Assembly: GCF_000801105.2 (NCBI RefSeq)
Contig: NC_079514.1
Coordinates: 45,946,515 to 46,010,514 of the forward strand
Origin: Raphanus sativus
Taxonomy: Eukaryota; Streptophyta; Magnoliopsida; Brassicales; Brassicaceae
Length of the DNA: 64,000 nucleotides
Direction: 5' to 3'
Shown: piece after piece, positions 1 to 11,244 of the stretch
How the letters are laid out: each line of letters starts with the position of its first letter
Numbering within the stretch: the first letter of the stretch is position 1
Translations under genes and position numbers: made by a program
The notes under the pieces: generated by a model
The model's input: the letters and a program-made list of their open reading frames with translations, nothing else
Told to the model about the DNA's origin: nothing
Databases searched by the model: none

Positions 1-439
1 TTTCTTAATCGGTTGGTTCTTTTTCCGATCATAATTTTTGATGGCTCATAAGCTGGTCTTGCTAGGTATGCTATTCTCATCTTTAGTTTTTTTCGTAAAC
101 TTACATCGACTTTATGATGATTTTATATTTCGTCGTGAATTCTTTGTCACGTCGTCCTCAATATAAGACGGGTTTTACTTGTTAAACGCATGGTTTCTTG
201 TAGTGTGAATAACAACGATTTTGAATTAGGATTTATGATTTATAAACTGTAAACCAATAACATATAATTTGAATTATAATTTATAAATTATAGTTACAAG
301 TACACATGATTTCAATATGCATTCTAAAATCATATATTGGATAGCAGTAGATTTAGTTTAGATTTTGTAATCCGTTAAGATACACAAAACAATATTACCA
401 CCTTAATTTTCAATAAACCCATGTACTGAGAATGTAGAT
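1..439. other. AT-rich intergenic DNA, left edge
   Basis: No coding potential, terminal repeat or RNA gene is recognisable here. The stretch is AT-rich and ends where the LTR of element R1 begins. It could be part of a larger repeat that is cut by the window edge. Confidence 0.5.
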
Positions 440-823
440 TGATGCAGCGGATGATAGGGTGAACGGTCGATCAAAGAACTTTTGGGGTTCTAGAGACCTG
501 TTCTTGGATCAATCAAGAGTTTCTTTCGATAGCGTCTTGAGACCAACTTCCTGTATTGATGAATTTAATCAAATCAATAACAAGGCAACTCAAAGAAGAT
601 GAATTTAATCAAATCTCTTTCAAGGTATAAAGCAAAAGCTCGTTTATTAATTATCAAAGTCTCAATTACAACTTTAGGCTTTAATGCATATTTATAATAA
701 ATCCTTAACTCTAGAAAACCCTAATCTTAAATAAAATTGGAAAAAAATACTAAAACATGAAAAATATAAATAACAGGTAATTATCAAGATATTTGGAAAT
801 ATTCCAAATATTTATCTGCATCA
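440..823 (-). repeat. R1 3' LTR (element orientation)
   Basis: Starts TGATGCAGCGG and ends ATCTGCATCA on the plus strand; its partner is at 1259-1640. The coding frame of the small ORF runs into it. Confidence 0.75.
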
Positions 824-1202
824 TTATCTCCGGGTTGGAAAAGATTCGTCCTCGAATCTTGAAACGATTTTTTGTAGTTGAAATCTTCAAAATTTTATCT
901 TCAAATCCGAATTTTACACAACGCTGAGCCTTCTGGCCTTGCCCAAAATTTGCACGGAACTCGTCCTGCACGAACTTTGAACGAAACTCTTTCTGCACGA
1001 ACTTTGCACGAGTCTCATCTTGCCCAATTTTTGCACAGACGAGATATAAATAATCTTTACTGAAAACGAAGTCAACAACGACATCATCTTCATATATGTC
1101 GTAGATTGGATCACCATGAATTTTTCTATAGATCTCATAACTTTCTTCTTTCTCAACAAAGAGACTTTCGTCCTGGATAGGATATGTGTTCGCAATCATC
1201 AT
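750..1202 (-). CDS. Small ORF of R1, possible retroelement polyprotein remnant
   Basis: A 150-codon frame starts at ATG 1202, about 45 bases inside the primer-binding site, and runs into the 3' LTR. Visible parts are an acidic N-terminal half, the stretch EDDVVVDFVFS, then three imperfect copies of a nine-residue unit (RAKFVQKEF, RSKFVQDEF, RANFGQGQ), and KIRGRIFSNPE near the LTR. The same VVDFVFS and FGFED blocks can be read, in broken frames, in element R2 at 19801-20130. I do not recognise a known domain. My best guess is the leftover ends of a gypsy polyprotein whose middle has been deleted. Whether it is translated is unknown. Confidence 0.4.
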   Translation of the reverse strand: MMIANTYPIQDESLFVEKEESYEIYRKIHGDPIYDIYEDDVVVDFVFSKDYLYLVCAKIGQDETRAKFVQKEFRSKFVQDEFRANFGQGQKAQRCVKFGFEDKILKISTTKNRFKIRGRIFSNPEIMMQINIWNISKYLDNYLLFIFFMF

Positions 1203-1258
1203 GACATCCAGAATCGTCTTCGATTAAGAAATCAAAGAAACGAAGTTCTGATACCAAC

Positions 1259-1640
1259 TGATGCAGCGGACGATAGGGTGAACGGTCGATCAAAGAACTT
1301 TTAGGGTTCTAGAGACCTGTTCTTGGATCAATCAAGAGTTTCTTTCGATAGCGTCTTGAGACCAACTTCCTGTATTGATGAATTTAATCAAATCAATAAC
1401 AAGACAACTCAAAGAAGATGAATTTAATCAAATCTCTTTCAAGGTATAAAGCAAAAACTCGTTTATTAATTATCAAAATCTGAATACAACTTTAGGCTTT
1501 AATGCCTATTTATAATAAATCCTTAACTCTAGAAAACTCCAATCTTAGATAAAATAGAAAAAAATACTAAAACATGAAAAATATAAATAACAGGTAATTA
1601 TCAAAATATTTGGAAATATTCCAAATATTTATCTCCATCA
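1259..1640 (-). repeat. R1 5' LTR (element orientation)
   Basis: Direct repeat of 440-823 with scattered substitutions and small indels, such as ATGATAGGG versus CGATAGGG near its left end. The primer-binding site lies immediately inside it at about 1245-1257. Confidence 0.75.
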
Positions 1641-2939
1641 GAACCATAACTGAATTGAGTACTCAACAGATCTCAAGAAATTGGTTAAAGAGCGGTGGCA
1701 ACTAAACCAACTAATGTTGACTACCGTCCCAATAGTTTTAGTGGCGTAAACCCAAAAAAAAATCATCATACAAAGTATGAATATTTTTAACAAATTGTCT
1801 AAAACAAAAAAACACATACATGAAACAAAATTGCACTACACTCACGAAACAACATAGAAAGTCATTTAGGGATTACCAAGAGTAAGGGACTCGATAAGAA
1901 AAATTCTTTGTAAAAAAAGACCCCTGTCCTTGTTCTCTCCACTTTCTCTCTTGCTCTTTTGATTGCTTTTGCTGGTTCACCGTTTCACCGACTCCGGTTG
2001 CTCTCTCAGAGTCGGAGTCGGAATCTTTCTTTTTCTAAGTAAAGCATGCATCATCTAGTCAATCTTGCTTAAACCTTCAGTTCATCCAAATCGATTTTGT
2101 TTTTGAATCCAGTAACTGATTGCAAAACATGCATGATTGAATCCGAAAGCCTTTGGTTCATCTCAGTATCGATCTTCTTCTTTCTCAGCTGTTCGAGATA
2201 GTTTGAATCTGAAGATGTTTCTGTTTCGCTCCTTGCCATTAACTAATTGATCTGATCGAGATCTCCCTAGTCAAGCTTCTGGTTTTCTCAAGTCGGCCTC
2301 TTGCGTCATCACCGTCTCCGGTTGAAGACTCTCGGACATGAAGTGCCTTTGTCTTGCCGTTTTTTGAAGCTTCGTTCTCAATATGTCTGGGCTATTCATT
2401 ATAGGAGGATTCGCAAGTCGTAGATTTGGCCATGATTACTTCTATGATTTGTCTTTGTTCAAAGGCTCTTTGTTGATCTCTCTTGCATGTTGGTTCTTGA
2501 AGTTTCTGGATTCATTTGATCTGTTTTTAGATTGTACTAGTTATTGATGTTGTTTATATCATGTCTCTCCCATATGTGGGCTTAAGTTTCAAGGGACTTT
2601 GTGTTGTCCGCTGGCCTTTGTATTCCGGGATGTTCATCGCCGGCCTCTTTGTAATCGGTTTCATGTCTAATATAATTACCAGTGTTAAAAAAAAGGATTC
2701 GATAGTGTTAATGTCTAAAGTTAATTTTGTGGCTTTAAAAGTCGTGCTTCGCATGTTTTAAAAAAGGAAAAAATTTCATTGCATGACACAATCTCACTTT
2801 ACAATTACACTCCAAGACACATGGCACTTGAAGAACACATTCTAAAAATGTATTTCCCAACATATCCTTTAACTAAAACAGGTGACCACCTAAATCTAAA
2901 CCAACACTAGAAAAGCGTAATTCTAAATCTAATCCATAT
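1641..2939. other. Intergenic, with a possible poly-A retroposon at 1897-2694
   Basis: No gene is seen. From about 1897 the sequence turns less AT-rich and pyrimidine-rich, and it ends in TAATATAATTACCAGTGTT followed by eight A. The decamer GGACTCGATA before it (1887-1896) is nearly repeated as GGATTCGATA after it (2695-2704), which would fit a target duplication. The 3' end resembles that of the retroposon at 22394-23420. The assignment is tentative. Confidence 0.3.
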
Positions 2940-2988
2940 AAACCTAAACGTCGACGGGAAATCTGAAGACGAGCTCCACTGTCCAAGA

Positions 2989-4436
2989 TCACTCCCCCAG
3001 CTCCTGAAGCGTTGACAGCGAACACCCGAGCCGATCGTGACTCGCAACTACATTGCCACTTGTTGCGAGTCGCTGAAAGCGTCTATTAGTTTTTGCTCTG
3101 ATGGCTTTGGCAAGTCTTAGTCCGGCTATAAAGGTTTTGTATTCTGCTCCGTTATTTGAGGCCGGGAAAGCAAGACGAAAAGATTGCTCCAAGAATTCTT
3201 TGGTGGGGGACTAGAGTCGTATGCTGATCCCGCTCCCATGTTGTGTGGACGATCCATCGACGTAGAGAGTCAAAGCGGCATCTGGGTTCGGGATGCTTGT
3301 TTCGAGCTCTAGAGCTAACTCTATCAGGAAGTCAGTGAGTACCTGGGATTTAACGCATGTTATGTTTTTGTATTCGATGTCGTATTCGCAGAGTTAAACA
3401 GCCTATTTAGTGATTCCTCCCGATTGGTTTTGACTATGGAGTATGTTTTGTAGCGGTTACGTCGTCATTACCACTATTGAATGTGACTGGAAGTACATAC
3501 AGAGCTTCCTTTCCGACATCACAACTGCAAGTGCTAGTTTTCCAAGGTCAGATATCTTGATTCGGGCGTCATCCAAGGTTTTCCTGACATAGAAGATTTG
3601 TTTATGTTCCCCGCGTTCTTCCCTTACAGGGACTCCGCTTATTGCCGATCTGGTGATCGAAATGTATAGGTATACTGTTTTCTCTTTCTTCTAGTTTAAC
3701 GAGGACTGGTCGCGTGATTAGGTACTTCTTGAATTCGACGAAGGCTTTCTCGCAAGCCTTATCCTAGCCGAAGCATTGTTCGCTCAGAGCAGTTGGTAGA
3801 ATGGAAGGCATTTGTAGGTCAATCTTGAAATGAACCGGTTGAGTGCCGTGATACGGCCCGTTAGTCGCTGAACTTACCACGTCTTCTTTGGCAACAGTAG
3901 CTCTAAAATCGACGTGATCTTCCTCGGGTTTGGTTTGATTCCTCTTTTGGTGATGATGTAACTTAGGAATTTCCCCGAAGTTACTGCGAAAGTACATTTT
4001 GCCGGGTTCAGCTTCATATCATATTTATTCAAAACCGCGAAGCACCGCTGTATATCGTCGACATGGCTTTCTGCTCTGAATGATTTCACCAGCATGTCGT
4101 TCATATATACATCCATCGTGTTTCCAAATATTTCTGAGAACATCTCGTTGACGAGTCGTTGATACTTTTTCTGACGTTTTTGAGGCCAAATGACATGACT
4201 TTGTAACAATAAGTTCCCCTATCCGTTATGAACGATGGCTTCTCCTGGTCTTTTGGATGCATTACTATGTGGTTATATTCGGCGAGGCGTCGATGAAGGA
4301 GAGAAATTCGTTTCTGTCGATTGCTTTGACAATGCGATCTATGTGTGGTAAGGGAAAGTTGTCTTTCCTGTAGGGTTTGTTGAGGTCTGTGAAATTGACG
4401 CATACTCTCTAGGAGCCATTCTTTTTTAACTACCAC
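2989..4436 (-). pseudogene. Gypsy reverse transcriptase and RNase H remnant
   Basis: Broken minus-strand frames carry an RT palm region, with VMSFGLKN and VYMNDMLVKS followed by FAVLNKYDMKLNPAKCTF (3874-4436). Further downstream at 2989-3192 is an RNase H segment with NNGAEYKTFIAGLRLAKAI. The catalytic YxDD has Asn in place of the first Asp. At least three frame changes separate the readable blocks. The identification rests on these family motifs; the enzyme cannot be functional as it stands. Confidence 0.8.
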
Positions 4437-4719
4437 GAGGTTAGCAAGCCACTCGGGCTATTTAAATTCGGTGATTGATCCGACATTGGTGAAGCGTTCT
4501 ATCTCGGCGTTTACTGCTGCAGTGTGTTCTGGTCCCAACTTTCTTCGATTTTGCTTGATTGGTTTGTAGGTTGGATCGACGTTTAGTTTGTTGCAGATGA
4601 TCCTAGGATTTATTCATGTCATGTCAGTCATCTTCCAAGCGAAGGTTGGAACATATTTTCTCAAGAGAGGACAGCTTTTGATGGTATGGCCATGTCCAAC
4701 TCGCTACCTATCCTAGGGT

Positions 4720-5398
4720 CTATGTTGACTTGCTCAGTTGCTTCTCTCGGGGATTCCTTCGTCGTTGCTTGGTTGACTGTGTCTCTCTGCTTATTGTTGC
4801 GTGGCATGTTTCCCTAATTCCCCCTTCGGCCTGTGCGGCGCCTTGACTTCCTTGCAGAGCGTATGTTCTGATTGCCGTTTGGAACTTCAGGCATTGGTGG
4901 TACGAGGATTGGACCCCTTCATAACGTGCAGCTACGGGGTTCCCATGATGACGTTGTAGACAACCGGTTATCGATGAATGTAAATGTCGCAATTTTCGTC
5001 CCCCTCCGACGTGGTTGGGTAATTTTATTGATCCTATCGGCATAATAGTTTCCCGCCGAAGCTCGTCAATGGTCGTATCCTTGGTTTATGTTTGTACCCT
5101 CGGAGATCCATCTTTTTCAAGGTTTCTCTGAAGATCAGATTGACTGAGCTTCTGGTATCCACCAATACTCTCAAGATTTTGCAGTCTGGATCATTATTTC
5201 GATGACTAAAGGGTCTTTATAATAATAGTTAACGATGTTCGCATCCGATGTTTCAAAAGTCATCGCGCCATTTTTGGGTAAGGGGGTCCAAATATCTTCG
5301 GGCCCATGTGTTCCAGCGGTTCGTGGTGTTGCCCTTTCTTTGATGGCGCAGATAGACCTGACGGAGTCGTTGCACGCCATGAATCCTCTCATGATCAC
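4720..5398 (-). pseudogene. Gypsy aspartic protease region remnant
   Basis: Minus-strand frames read ETSDANIVNYYYKDPLVIEIMI, then in shifted frames a degenerate protease core where the expected D-T-G triad reads DTR, and then MPIGSIKLPNHVGGG. This order matches the region between gag and RT in plant gypsy elements. It lies just left of the Copia-1 insertion at 5622, and the missing upstream part continues at 10347. It is inactive, with several frameshifts. Confidence 0.65.
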
Positions 5399-5621
5399 GT
5401 TTATCCTCTTCCCAAGGTGCGGTGGAGAATCAATTTCTTCCTCGTGTTCTTTCTTTTTGGTATGTGGGTAAGTTGGTTAACCATTTCTCTCGAGCCTATG
5501 GGATGGTAGTATTGCTTTGGATTCCATGGAACGTAGACGTCGGGTCCCAGAATGTCAGCATCTTTCATTTTGATCTCGCATCATTGATACTTTTCAAAGA
5601 GGAGCCCCTTCAAGTGTCTAC

Positions 5622-5917
5622 TGTTGGACAAAGCTTGAAGATTACTTGAAGTGCAAGTAATGATCCTAAATCTACCAAGTTATGGAATTAGATAAATACA
5701 TTATGTTTAGGAGTTATCTATTCATGTTTATCTATTAGGTTTAGGAATATATAATCCCTATATAAGGAGATACCTAGTTGTGGTATAACTTGTGAGTTGT
5801 GAAAGGGATTAAGAGAGCTTAAGTTTTTGAGTTAGTTTTCTTAAGCATATAATAAAGAGAGGCATTCTTTGTTCTTGATCCAGTTCGTGATTTATAAGTT
5901 TGAGTTCTGAAACTATA
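5622..5917 (+). repeat. Copia-1 5' LTR
   Basis: Starts TGTTGGACAAAGC and ends GAAACTATA. TATATAAGG-like promoter sequence lies near its middle, and the primer-binding site follows after two bases. Confidence 0.95.
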
Positions 5918-5944
5918 CTTGGTATCAGAGCGAAGGAGAGAAAG

Positions 5945-7222
5945 ATGGATATTGTTGCAGCTACCGATCGACCTAAAGGAGGAACGTCATCATCAATTAA
6001 ATGTCCTATGCTCACATCGACGAATTACACAGTCTGGGCAATGCGCATGAAGATAACCCTCAAAGTACACAAAGTATGGGAGACTATTGAGGATGAAAAA
6101 ACAGAGGGAGAGAAGAATGATATGGCGGTTGCACTATTATTTCAATCAATACCAGAGTCTCTCATCTTGCAAGTCGGGGAGTTAAGTACGGCAAAGAAAG
6201 TTTGGGAGGCCATCAAAACACGACATGTAGGAGCAGAGAGGGTTAAAGAGGCGCGGCTACAGACTCTCATGAATGAGTTTGAGAGACTAAAGATGAAGGA
6301 TAAGGAAACTATAGACGACTTTGGAGGAAGACTGTCCGAGATATCATCAAAGTCAGCAGCGTTAGGTGTGGACATTGATGAACCTAGACTGGTTAAGAAG
6401 TTCCTGTCAAGTCTACCGCGAAAGAAGTACATACACATTGTGGCTTCTCTGGAACAGGTACTAGACCTAAAAACTACAAGCTTTGAGGACATAATTGGTC
6501 GCCTTAAGGTCTATGAGGAACGCATAACAGAAGATGAAGAAGAATCTCAGGATGATCAACGGCAACTAATGTATGCTAACATGGAGTCTAATGGGAATCA
6601 AAGCCAGCGAGGTTATAACGACCTCCGTAATAGAGGAAGAGGAGGTCGTAGAGGAAGAGGTCGCGGTAGAGGAGGCAGAGACACATCGAGAGTCATGTGT
6701 TACAGATGTGATAAACTTGGGCACTACGCCTCTGACTGTCCGGACCGGTTGCTAAAGTTGCAGGAAACAGAAGAAAACAAGAGTGAAACTCATGACGCAG
6801 AGGAACTCATGATACATGAGATTGTTTACCTCAACGAAGATGGGATTGTGCCAAGCAAATATGAGACCAAGACGGGTGGAGACAACGTTTGGTACTTAGA
6901 TAATGGCGCTAGTAACCATATGACAGGAGACAGGAGATATTTCAGACATCTGGATGATACTATCACAGGAAAGGTGAAGTTCGGAGATGACTCTCGGATA
7001 GATATCAAAGGAAAAGGGTCTATAGAGTTTATTGATCGGAACGGCGAGCCAAGGACGATGACAGAAGTTTACTATATTCCAGATTTAAGAAGTAACATCA
7101 TCTCACTTGGACAAGCCACAGAATCAGGTTGTGATGTTAGCTTAAAAGGAGAATATCTCACCATGCGTGATCGAGAAGGAAAGCTACTTGTAAAAGCTCT
7201 TAGGTCAAAGAATAGACTTTAA
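5945..7222 (+). CDS. Copia-1 Gag-protease part of polyprotein (425 aa to in-frame stop)
   Basis: This part makes the capsid and nucleocapsid proteins and the protease of the retrotransposon. The start is the ATG at 5945, the first after the primer-binding site; the open frame to its left lies in the LTR and leader. The N-terminus has the copia gag motif [10 protein letters not shown], followed by a UBN2-type gag region. A basic [14 protein letters not shown] stretch precedes a CCHC knuckle, [14 protein letters not shown], at about residue 252. The protease active site reads LDNGASNHM around residue 319. The frame ends at TAA 7220-7222, after the protease and before the GAG-pre-integrase motif. 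The next codons stay in the same frame, so the break is a single nonsense codon at a Tyr position in the related Copia-2. Confidence 0.9.
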   Translation: MDIVAATDRPKGGTSSSIKCPMLTSTNYTVWAMRMKITLKVHKVWETIEDEKTEGEKNDMAVALLFQSIPESLILQVGELSTAKKVWEAIKTRHVGAERVKEARLQTLMNEFERLKMKDKETIDDFGGRLSEISSKSAALGVDIDEPRLVKKFLSSLPRKKYIHIVASLEQVLDLKTTSFEDIIGRLKVYEERITEDEEESQDDQRQLMYANMESNGNQSQRGYNDLRNRGRGGRRGRGRGRGGRDTSRVMCYRCDKLGHYASDCPDRLLKLQETEENKSETHDAEELMIHEIVYLNEDGIVPSKYETKTGGDNVWYLDNGASNHMTGDRRYFRHLDDTITGKVKFGDDSRIDIKGKGSIEFIDRNGEPRTMTEVYYIPDLRSNIISLGQATESGCDVSLKGEYLTMRDREGKLLVKALRSKNRL

Positions 7223-10078
7223 AAAGTTTATATGGGTCTAAAGGAGGACTTATGCTTATACACGACATCAATGGGGGAGTGTGCTAGGTGGCACTCGAGA
7301 TTGGGACATGTAAATCAGGAGACAATGAAATATATGATACAACGAGAGCTTGTCACAGGAATACCGCAGGTGAAACTTGAGAAAGAAGTTTGTGGATCAT
7401 GTATGCTTGGGAAGCAAGCAAGACAGGCGTTTCCAAAGGCAACGACTTACCGCGCCAAGAAGATATTAGAGCTTATACACGGAGACTTGTGTGGCCCCAT
7501 TACACCAAGCACTGCAGGAGGAAACAAATATATATTTGTACTCGTGGATGATCATTCTAGGTATATGTGGTCAATACTACTTAAGAAGAAGGGTGATGCA
7601 TTTATGAAGTTCAAGAGATTCAAGGAAGTAGTGGAACGAGATTCAAAAGCAAAAATTCAGACTCTCAGAACCGACAGAGGTGGAGAGTTTGTGTCACGAG
7701 AGTTCAACTCTTTCTGTGAAGATTCTGGAATCAAGAGGCATCTTACGGCTCCATACACTCCGCAACAAAACGGAGTGGTAGAGAGACGTAACAGGACGTT
7801 GTTAGAGATGACGAGAAGCATCTTGAAAGACAAGAAGGTTCCTAACTATCTTTGGGGAGAAGCAATACGGCATTCAACGTATCTCTTGAACAGGATTGGT
7901 ACAAGATCACTAGCAGACATGACTCCGTATGAAGCTTATAATGGAAGAAAACCGAATCTATGTCACCTACGAGTCTTTGGATGCATCGGCTACACTAAGG
8001 TTGAAACAGAGCACTTAAAGAAGCTTGATGATCGATCTCGCTTGCTAGTGCATTTGGGCACTGAACCGGGGTCTAAGGCATATCGAATGCTTGATCCTAA
8101 GACACGTAAGGTTGTGGTAAGTCGTGATGTGGTCTTCGACGAGACAAAAGGATGGAACTGGAACAGAGACTCTAGTATTGAAAACAGAGTTGGAGATTTT
8201 GAGGTTACTATTGGAGAGTTTGGTAACCATGGACTACAAGAAGATATTCCTAATATGGATAGGATTACTGAGATAAAGTCAGAGCACGTCGAGGAGACTA
8301 GTAATGATGATATGAAAGAACCGACGACTCAAGATATGAGTGATGAAACAGGTGATAGTGAAGAAGAGGAAGCAGCTCCGACTTTAAGAAGATCTCAGAG
8401 ACAGGTGTTCACACCAAAGTATCTTGATGATTATATTCTGATGATAGAGGAGGAAGAAGGAGAGATGCTTCTGAATGTGATAAACCATGAACCGAGAAAC
8501 TTTCGTGAAGCACAAGAAGCAGAGGAGTGGATCAAAGCGTGTGATGAGGAAATACAGTCCATTGTTAAGAATGGAACTTGGGAGCTGGTAGAGCTTCCAC
8601 GCGGTGCTAAGGCTATAGGCTTGAAGTGGATATTTAAACTGAAGAGAAACTCAGACGGCAGTATTAATAAATACAAGGCACGGCTTGTAGCAAAGGGTTA
8701 TGTTCAAGAGTATGGTATAGACTTCGATGAAGTCTTTGCTCCTGTTGCTCGCATAGAGACAATCCGTCTTCTCATCAGTTTGGCAGCATCAAGAGGCTGG
8801 GAGATCCACCACCTTGACGTCAAGACAGCATTCCTTCACGGAGAACTTAAAGAGGTTGTATACGTTACACAACCGGAGGGTTTTGTAGTAAAGGGCTCTG
8901 AAGGAAAAGTCTACAGATTAAGGAAGGCGTTATATGGACTCAGGCAAGCGCCTAGGGCCTGGAACAACAAGCTTAATCAAATACTAAAGGAGTTGCAGTT
9001 TACTAAGTGTTCTAAAGAACCATCAGTGTTTCGAAAGGAGGTGAATGGCGAGCTTCTACTTCTTGCAGTCTATGTAGACGACCTGTTTGTTACAGGTACA
9101 AACGTCGATGTGATCCGGAAGTTCAAGAGGGAGATGTCTAGTAAATTCGAAATGAGTGATCTAGGGAAGCTGTCCTATTACCTTGGGATAGAAGTTCATC
9201 AACACGAGGAAGGTATAACCTTAAATCAAAAGCGATATGCGTTGAGAATACTAGAAGAGGCAGGCATGAAGAACTGCAACTCGTGTCATATTCCAATGGA
9301 GGCAGGCTTAAAGCTTTCAAAAGCTTTGGAAGAAGATGAGATCGATGCTACTTGTTATAGAAGGAACGTTGGTTGCTTACGCTATTTACTCCACACCCGA
9401 CCTGATTTGGCGTTTTGTGTGGGAGTTTTGAGTAGATATATGCAGGCGCCAAGAGCATCACATGGAGCAGCAATGAAACAATGTCTAAGGTACTTACAGG
9501 GAACTACATCGTATGGTATCACGTTTGCACGTACTGGTTCTGAGATGATTAAGATAATAGGATACAGCGATAGTAGCCATAACGTCGATGAAGATGATGG
9601 GAGGAGTACCACAGGACATATCTTCTATGTTGGAGATAGTCCTATTACTTGGTGTTCACAGAAGCAAGAGACAGTTGCTCTAAGTTCTTGTGAAGCAGAG
9701 TTCATGGCAGGGACTGAGGCAGCAAGGCAAGCCATTTGGCTACAAGACTTACTCGGTGAGATCATGGGCAGTGCGAGCGAACGGGTGGTCATCAGGATAG
9801 ATAATCAATCAGCTATTGCTTTGACTAGGAATCCAGTATTTCATGGTCGAAGCAAACACATACACACTCGATTCCATTTCATAAGAGAGTGTGTAGAAAA
9901 GGAGCTGATCGAGGTCGAGCATGTACCCGGACAAGAGCAAAGGGCTGACATCCTAACCAAGGCACTAGGGAGAACTAAATTCAAGGAGATGAGGGAGCTC
10001 ATAGGAGTTCAAGATGTGTTGACAAAAGACTTCAAGCTTAGGAGGGAGAATGTTGGACTAAGCTTGAAGATTACTTGA
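7223..10078 (+). CDS. Copia-1 integrase, RT and RNase H part of polyprotein
   Basis: This continues the frame of 5945-7222 across one TAA; the first ATG after it is 7232. Domains in order are: GAG-pre-integrase with WHSRLGHVN, integrase core (HGDLCGP, then TDRGGEF, then [13 protein letters not shown]), RT with the copia start GLKWIFKLK and catalytic YVDDLFVTG, and RNase H with [19 protein letters not shown] and ending in [11 protein letters not shown] plus ADILTKALG. All expected catalytic acids appear present. The stop lies 25 bases inside the 3' LTR. It would be functional apart from the upstream stop, which would need readthrough or is a recent inactivating mutation. Confidence 0.9.
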   Translation, partial: KVYMGLKEDLCLYTTSMGECARWHSRLGHVNQETMKYMIQRELVTGIPQVKLEKEVCGSCMLGKQARQAFPKATTYRAKKILELIHGDLCGPITPSTAGGNKYIFVLVDDHSRYMWSILLKKKGDAFMKFKRFKEVVERDSKAKIQTLRTDRGGEFVSREFNSFCEDSGIKRHLTAPYTPQQNGVVERRNRTLLEMTRSILKDKKVPNYLWGEAIRHSTYLLNRIGTRSLADMTPYEAYNGRKPNLCHLRVFGCIGYTKVETEHLKKLDDRSRLLVHLGTEPGSKAYRMLDPKTRKVVVSRDVVFDETKGWNWNRDSSIENRVGDFEVTIGEFGNHGLQEDIPNMDRITEIKSEHVEETSNDDMKEPTTQDMSDETGDSEEEEAAPTLRRSQRQVFTPKYLDDYILMIEEEEGEMLLNVINHEPRNFREAQEAEEWIKACDEEIQSIVKNGTWELVELPRGAKAIGLKWIFKLKRNSDGSINKYKARLVAKGYVQEYGIDFDEVFAPVARIETIRLLISLAASRGWEIHHLDVKTAFLHGELKEVVYVTQPEGFVVKGSEGKVYRLRKALYGLRQAPRAWNNKLNQILKELQFTKCSKEPSVFRKEVNGELLLLAVYVDDLFVTGTNVDVIRKFKREMSSKFEMSDLGKLSYYLGIEVHQHEEGITLNQKRYALRILEEAGMKNCNSCHIPMEAGLKLSKALEEDEIDATCYRRNVGCLRYLLHTRPDLAFCVGVLSRYMQAPRASHGAAMKQCLRYLQGTTSYGITFARTGSEMIKIIGYSDSSHNVDEDDGRSTTGHIFYVGDSPITWCSQKQETVALSSCEAEFMAGTEAARQAIWLQDLLGEIMGSASERVVIRIDNQSAIALTRNPVFHGRSKHIHTRFHFIRECVEKELIEVEHVPGQEQRADILTKALGRTKFKEMRELIGVQDVLTKDFKLRRENVGLSLKIT

Positions 10079-10346
10079 AGTGCAAGTAATGATCCTAAAT
10101 CTACCAAGTTATGGAATTAGATAAATACATTATGTTTAGGAGTTATCTATTCATGTTTATCTATTAGGTTTAGGAATATATAATCCCTATATAAGGAGAT
10201 ACCTAGTTGTGGTATAACTTGTGAGTTGTGAAAGGGATTAAGAGAGCTTAAGTTTTTGAGTTAGTTTTCTTAAGCATATAATAAAGAGAGGCATTCTTTG
10301 TTCTTGATCCAGTTCGTGATTTATAAGTTTGAGTTCTGAAACTATA
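10051..10346 (+). repeat. Copia-1 3' LTR
   Basis: Same sequence as 5622-5917 except TGTTGGACTAAG for TGTTGGACAAAG at the start. Followed by the duplicated TCTAC. Confidence 0.95.
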
Positions 10347-10906
10347 TCTACAATCCGTCGTTTCATGTCCGATACATTGATGATATCTACAGAACTGTTT
10401 TCGCTGTGAGGGACTGGCGCTGTGATGATCAGGAGTTCTGGTTATCGGTATCCCTTCTCCGATGTAGCTTTTCCTTGCCCCATTACCGGGGTGTCGCCTT
10501 TCGGGGCTTCGAGTGCTGCTTCTTCCTCGTGGGGTCCGGCCTTGTTGACCGTCCGGTGCGTTGTTTTGTATGTGCGTTTGGGGTGGAGTTGTTTCTGTTG
10601 TTGGGCACAGTCGGGCTAGGAGGTCTCGAAGAATCTGAACTTGTTCTGTCAAGGCTGTAGACATAGGTCTACGGTATTCGTCGGTCGGTGGATGAGATGT
10701 TGGCCGGATTCTTGATGCTGTGGACCTGGACTTCTGATCTGAGATGGATCCTATTCACGAGGCGTTCGAGTTCATCGATGTGATTTTGGCATGCTGCTTG
10801 AGCTTCGTTCAGCACTCATCTCACTCCAAAGTCTCAGGAGGAATCGAAGCGTGGTGGGGGAGCTGTAGCTTGCTGCCTGGGATGCGTCTTGGTCCCGTGG
10901 TACGCA
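10347..10906 (-). pseudogene. Gypsy gag segment between the two copia insertions
   Basis: A minus-strand frame from about 10664 reads TEQVQILRDLLARLCPTTE, then a Pro/Arg/Ser-rich region, then CRYHQCIGHETTDC, a degenerate gag zinc knuckle next to the Copia-1 junction. The part from 10665 to 10906 continues gag in broken frames. It joins across Copia-1 to the protease remnant at 5398 and across Copia-2 to the gag start at 15715. Confidence 0.7.
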
Positions 10907-10911
10907 AAGTG

Positions 10912-11195
10912 TGTTGACCTAAGCTTAACAACTAATGAAGCTTGAGATACAAGCTAAAGACCTAATCCTATTGTGATGAGGATTTGTAATATATTTAGGA
11001 AATCTAGATATATTATCAATTAGGATTAGGATATGTCGATGACTATATATACAGATATCGATATGTGATATTATGATATGAGTTGTGTGTTGAGTGATTA
11101 GAAACCTAAAAGCTTAAAGAGTATTGTTCTTGAAGCTATTGTTTGTTTGAGTGATTGAATAAGAGAAGGACTTCTTATCACTTTGAGATTCTATA
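10912..11195 (+). repeat. Copia-2 5' LTR
   Basis: Starts TGTTGACCTAAGC and ends GAGATTCTATA. It contains TATATATAC near its middle, a plausible TATA box for the genomic transcript. Confidence 0.95.
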
Positions 11196-11244
11196 TTTGG
11201 TATCAGAGCCATAAGAAATCCATTCGAGTTCTACACATACAGCC

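Larger units (their letters stand above)
440..1640 (-). mobile_element. R1: 1.2-kb non-autonomous LTR retroelement with small ORF
   Basis: Two direct repeats of about 383 bases, each beginning TGATG and ending CATCA, flank a 435-base interior. On the minus strand the interior starts at about 1257 with GTTGGTATCAGAAC, a primer-binding site for initiator tRNA-Met. It ends at about 824 next to AACCCGGAGATAA, so the element reads right to left. There is no room for integrase or reverse transcriptase, so it must depend on enzymes made elsewhere. The two LTRs differ at several per cent of positions, which makes it older than the copia elements further right. No clear target duplication was found. 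A relative sits at 19461-20433. It could be called a TRIM or a deletion derivative of a gypsy element. Confidence 0.75.
5622..10346 (+). mobile_element. Copia-1, full-length young Ty1/copia retrotransposon
   Basis: Two 296-base LTRs (5622-5917 and 10051-10346) differ at one position that I can see. The element is flanked by a perfect duplication TCTAC (5617-5621 and 10347-10351). The primer-binding site TGGTATCAGAGC is at 5920-5931 and the polypurine tract GGAGGGAGAA is at 10041-10050. It is inserted in the gag/protease part of the minus-strand gypsy element and carries gag, protease, integrase, RT and RNase H in copia order. The coding frame is interrupted only by one in-frame TAA at 7220. 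LTR identity says the insertion is recent. Confidence 0.95.
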
